This document shows positions 61,215 to 64,000 of a stretch of 64,000 bases of DNA, in pieces. Under the pieces are notes generated by a model. The model searched no databases, was not told the DNA's origin, and saw only the letters and a program-made list of their open reading frames with translations. Source of the DNA: Nocardioides thalensis (GTDB lineage: Bacteria > Actinomycetota > Actinomycetes > Propionibacteriales > Nocardioidaceae); contig NZ_JACCFP010000001.1 of assembly GCF_013410655.1 (NCBI RefSeq), positions 806,001 through 870,000 on the forward strand, in the 5' to 3' direction. Made by a program: the position numbers and the translations under genes. The stretch's first letter is position 1, and every line of letters starts with the position of its first letter.

Positions 61215-62237
61215 GTGCTCATTGCACAGCGCCCCGCCCTGTCGGAGGACGTCGTCGACCAGTTCCGGTCGCGGTTCGTCATCGAGCCGCTGGAGCCCGG
61301 CTTCGGCTACACGCTCGGCAACTCCCTGCGTCGTACCCTCCTCTCCTCGATCCCCGGTGCCTCGGTCACGAGCATCAAGATCGACAGCGTCCTCCACGAG
61401 TTCTCGACCGTGGAGGGTGTCAAGGAGGACGTCCCGGAGATCATCCTCAACCTGAAGGGCCTCGTCGTCTCCTCCGAGCACGACGAGCCCGTCACCATGT
61501 ACCTGCGCAAGTCGGGTGCCGGTGACGTCACGGCCGCCGACATCGCGCCCCCGGCCGGTGTCGAGGTCCACAACCCCGACCTGAAGATCGCCACCCTGGC
61601 CGACAACGCCAAGCTCGAGATGGAGCTCGTCGTCGAGCGTGGCCGCGGCTACGTCTCCGCCGTCCAGAACAAGGGCGCGGACAACGAGATCGGCCGGATC
61701 CCGGTCGACTCGATCTACAGCCCGGTCCTCAAGGTGACCTACAAGGTCGAGGCCACCCGTGTCGAGCAGCGCACCGACTTCGACAAGCTGATCATCGACG
61801 TCGAGACCAAGCCGTCGATCCTGCCGCGCGACGCCATCGCGTCGGCCGGCAAGACGCTGGTCGAACTGTTCGGCCTGGCCCGCGAGCTCAACGTCGAGGC
61901 CGAGGGCATCGACATCGGCCCGTCGCCCGTCGACGAGCAGCTCGCCGCCGACCTGGCCCTGCCGGTCGAGGACCTCCAGCTGACCGTCCGCTCCTACAAC
62001 TGCCTCAAGCGCGAGGGCATCCACACCGTGGGTGAGCTCATCAGCCGCTCGGAGCAGGACCTGCTCGACATCCGCAACTTCGGTGCGAAGTCGATCGACG
62101 AGGTCAAGGCCAAGCTGGTCGAGATGGGCCTGTCCCTCAAGGACAGCGCGCCCGGCTTCGACCCGCACGCCGCCCTGGCCGCGTACGGCGACGACGAGGG
62201 CGACGACACCGCCTTCGTCGAGGACGAGCAGTACTGA
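61215..62237 (+). CDS. rpoA: DNA-directed RNA polymerase subunit alpha
   Basis: 340 residues from a GTG start with GGAAAGGAAAAGAACACA upstream. N-terminal assembly domain: [41 protein letters not shown]-terminal domain after a flexible linker: [20 protein letters not shown] and [20 protein letters not shown], which contacts UP elements and activators. It has a short acidic tail. Confidence 0.98.
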   Translation: MLIAQRPALSEDVVDQFRSRFVIEPLEPGFGYTLGNSLRRTLLSSIPGASVTSIKIDSVLHEFSTVEGVKEDVPEIILNLKGLVVSSEHDEPVTMYLRKSGAGDVTAADIAPPAGVEVHNPDLKIATLADNAKLEMELVVERGRGYVSAVQNKGADNEIGRIPVDSIYSPVLKVTYKVEATRVEQRTDFDKLIIDVETKPSILPRDAIASAGKTLVELFGLARELNVEAEGIDIGPSPVDEQLAADLALPVEDLQLTVRSYNCLKREGIHTVGELISRSEQDLLDIRNFGAKSIDEVKAKLVEMGLSLKDSAPGFDPHAALAAYGDDEGDDTAFVEDEQY

Positions 62238-62253
62238 GTCCGATGTGGCCGGT

Positions 62254-62338
62254 CGGGTCGCTCCGGTGACCGCCGCGCGGGGCTCCGCAAGCTCCGCCCC
62301 GCGGACGATCACCGGGCGGCTTCGCCGCCGGCGACCCG
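62254..62338. repeat. Branched palindrome in the rpoA-rplQ gap (P6)
   Basis: Nested stems: outer CGGGTCGC (62254-62261) / GCGACCCG (62331-62338), middle CCGGTGA (62263-62269) / TCACCGG (62309-62315), inner CGCGGGGC (62276-62283) / GCCCCGCG (62296-62303), and a side hairpin GGCGGC-TTC-GCCGCC (62315-62329). Together they make a three-way-junction-like fold. The gap of 257 bp holds no gene. Confidence 0.75.
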
Positions 62339-62494
62339 CCCAGCCCGCAGTCGAGGCAGTCTCGGTGCCAGGCTGCTCGGCGGCAAGACACAGCAGCACC
62401 ACGCAACGCAGCACCATCACCTAACCGAACCCGGTACCTGATACGGCCGGACTACTCCGGTGCCTGACACGGCCGGAGAGATTGAGAGAGAGAA

Positions 62495-63154
62495 ATGCCC
62501 AAGCCCAAGAAGGGCCCCCGCCTCGGCGGCAGCCCGGCCCACCAGCGGCTCATCCTGCGCAACATGGCCACCCAGCTCTTCGAGCACGGTCGGATCACCA
62601 CGACCGAGGCCAAGGCGCGCACGCTGCGTCCCTACGCCGAGAAGCTGATCACCAAGGCGAAGAAGGCGCACCTGGGTGAGAACCCGCTGCACAACCGTCG
62701 TGAGGTCCTCAAGGCCATCACCGACAAGGGCGTCGTGCACCACCTCTTCACCGAGATCGCCCCGACCTTCGCGGAGCGTCCCGGCGGCTACACCCGGATC
62801 ACCAAGATCGGTCCGCGCCACGGCGACAACGCGCCGATGGCCGTCATCGAGATCGTGACCGAGGCCTACAACCCGAAGCCGGCCACGGCCAAGGAGACCA
62901 AGACCGAGGCTCCCGCCCCGGTCGAGGTGACCAAGGACGCCGAGGACGCCCCGGCCGAGGTCGAGGCCACCAACGAGGCCGGCGAGACCGAGGTCGTCTC
63001 CACCGAGGCGACCGACGTCGAGACCGCCGAGGCGGAGTCCACCGCGGACGCCACCGACGAGGCCGAGGCTGCCGAGGAGGCTCCCGCCGAGGAGACCGCC
63101 GAGGCCACCGAGGAGAGCGCCGAGGAGACCGCCGAGGACTCCGACAAGGCCTGA
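62495..63154 (+). CDS. rplQ: Large-subunit ribosomal protein L17 (bL17), with long acidic C-terminal tail
   Basis: 219 residues. The first 120 form a normal L17 ([60 protein letters not shown]). The remaining 100 or so are almost entirely Glu, Ala, Thr, Asp and Val (for example [17 protein letters not shown]), giving a strongly acidic, disordered tail. L17 sits near the tunnel exit, so the tail probably projects into solvent. GAGAGAGAGAA is the ribosome binding site. Confidence 0.97.
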   Translation: MPKPKKGPRLGGSPAHQRLILRNMATQLFEHGRITTTEAKARTLRPYAEKLITKAKKAHLGENPLHNRREVLKAITDKGVVHHLFTEIAPTFAERPGGYTRITKIGPRHGDNAPMAVIEIVTEAYNPKPATAKETKTEAPAPVEVTKDAEDAPAEVEATNEAGETEVVSTEATDVETAEAESTADATDEAEAAEEAPAEETAEATEESAEETAEDSDKA

Positions 63155-63174
63155 TCCCGCCTGTGTAGTTCTGT

Positions 63175-63217
63175 GCCGAGTCGGCCCGTGATCACGGGCC
63201 GACTCGGCCTGTTTTTC
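63175..63217 (+). terminator. Strong intrinsic terminator after rplQ
   Basis: A perfect 34-bp palindrome, GCCGAGTCGGCCCGTGA and its complement, is followed by CTGTTTTT. It ends the ribosomal superoperon. A CCGACTCGGCG stretch recurs about 45 bp downstream. Confidence 0.95.
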
Positions 63218-63299
63218 GCGTGACTTCGCGCCGGGTGGGCGCCTCCTGGGCGTGAAGATGATCCGACTCGGCGATTCAGGGGCGGGGGAGCACCGCCCG

Positions 63300-63305
63300 T
63301 AGACT
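63300..63305 (+). promoter_or_regulatory. -10 box TAGACT before ispH
   Basis: It lies seven bases before ATG 63313, suggesting a leaderless ispH mRNA. No clear -35 was found. Confidence 0.5.
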
Positions 63306-63312
63306 GGTGGGC

Positions 63313-64000
63313 ATGAGCATCGACCTCGGTACGCCGCACTTCGTCTCCGCCGAGGAGGCGGAGCGCCGTGTCCTGCTGGCGGACCCGCGGGGCTACTGCG
63401 CCGGCGTCGACCGCGCCGTGGTGACGGTTGAGCAGGCGCTCGACCTCTACGGCGCGCCGGTCTACGTGCGCAAGCAGATCGTGCACAACAAGCACGTGGT
63501 CTCCACGCTCGAGGCGCGCGGCGCGATCTTCGTCGAGGAGCTCGACGAGGTGCCCGAGGGCGCCACGGTCGTGTTCTCCGCCCACGGCGTCTCGCCGGCG
63601 GTCCACGCCCAGGCCGAGGAGCGCTCGCTCAAGACCATCGACGCGACCTGCCCCCTGGTGACCAAGGTGCACCGCGAGGCCGTGCGCTTCGCGCGCGAGG
63701 GCTACACGATCCTGCTGATCGGTCACGCCGGTCACGAGGAGGTCGAGGGTACGGCGGGGGAGGCCCCCGAGCAGACCGTGCTCGTCGAGCACCCCGACGA
63801 CGTCGACCGCCTCGAGTTCCCCGCCGACGCCAAGCTCGCCTGGCTCTCGCAGACCACGCTGAGCGTCGACGAGACGATGGAGACCGTGCGCCGGCTGCGC
63901 GCGAAGTTCCCGCAGCTCGAGGACCCGCCCAGCGACGACATCTGCTACGCCACCCAGAACCGCCAGGTCGCGGTCAAGGAGATCGGCCACGACGCCGACC
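63313..64000 (+). CDS. ispH: 4-hydroxy-3-methylbut-2-enyl diphosphate reductase (3' end cut by window)
   Basis: The first 229 residues are visible. The iron-sulfur enzyme IspH (LytB) is recognised from [20 protein letters not shown] (first cluster Cys), [39 protein letters not shown] (second Cys) and [13 protein letters not shown]. It reduces HMBPP to IPP and DMAPP, the last step of the MEP isoprenoid pathway. The third cluster Cys lies in or just past [11 protein letters not shown] at the right edge. Confidence 0.97.
   Translation, partial: MSIDLGTPHFVSAEEAERRVLLADPRGYCAGVDRAVVTVEQALDLYGAPVYVRKQIVHNKHVVSTLEARGAIFVEELDEVPEGATVVFSAHGVSPAVHAQAEERSLKTIDATCPLVTKVHREAVRFAREGYTILLIGHAGHEEVEGTAGEAPEQTVLVEHPDDVDRLEFPADAKLAWLSQTTLSVDETMETVRRLRAKFPQLEDPPSDDICYATQNRQVAVKEIGHDAD

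Overview
The window is high-GC DNA with many GTG starts, overlapping ATGA/GTGA gene junctions, frequent leaderless-type promoters, a CIRCE-controlled groEL without an adjacent groES, and a zinc-ribbon S14. This fits a Gram-positive actinobacterium, most likely Nocardioides or a close relative (Nocardioidaceae). That assignment rests on protein and repeat style, not on a database search. No tRNA, rRNA, CRISPR array, transposase or prophage gene was seen.

Layout. 1-11.2 kb is a mixed region: the end of a MacB/FtsX-type permease, a Tat-exported PhoD phosphatase, an ArsR-SRPBCC pair, an ATP-grasp protein, a SigE-family sigma factor with a membrane propeller protein, groEL with two CIRCE operators, a DUF559-like protein and a DUF1801 protein. 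10.5-26.1 kb holds a form II (AYRGAGR) aerobic CO-dehydrogenase-like molybdenum hydroxylase system in two blocks. The accessory block is a MocA-like gene, coxD, coxE and xdhC. The structural block is coxS-coxL-coxM-coxG. A GAF/winged-helix regulator and a five-gene polysaccharide cluster (acyltransferase, flippase, deacetylase, GT4 glycosyltransferase, galE) lie between them. 26.1-38.5 kb carries two MoxR-DUF58 operons on the minus strand (one with two VWA proteins and a TPR protein, one with DUF4350 and DUF4129 proteins), separated by RDD and SpoIIM-family membrane genes and a 22-bp minisatellite.

38.6-63.2 kb is the S10-spc-alpha ribosomal superoperon: rpsJ to rplO, secY, adk, map, then infA, rpmJ, rpsM, rpsK, rpsD, rpoA, rplQ. 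It is split between map and infA by about 7.8 kb of co-oriented genes: isochorismate synthase, Sfp-type PPTase, a FadR-type regulator, a TerC protein behind a manganese-riboswitch-like leader, an FHA-ABC transporter and an LLM oxidoreductase. A strong terminator follows rplQ, and ispH begins and runs off the right edge.

The most unusual content is a set of repeated, structured DNA elements. (1) A large hairpin with a conserved 78-79-nt apical domain and unrelated but self-complementary stems occurs twice, once in frame inside coxG. (2) A GGTTTCGAGG...CCTCAACC palindrome occurs three times plus one variant, and sits in frame in xdhC (twice) and coxE. (3) Two 46-48-bp palindromes with compensatory arm changes flank phoD. 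(4) A 29-bp motif occurs three times around the DUF559-like and DUF1801 genes. (5) A 22-bp minisatellite with opposing arms lies between two convergent genes. (6) A branched palindrome lies between rpoA and rplQ. The recurring pattern, variable arms that stay complementary around a conserved core, is the best candidate here for something undescribed.
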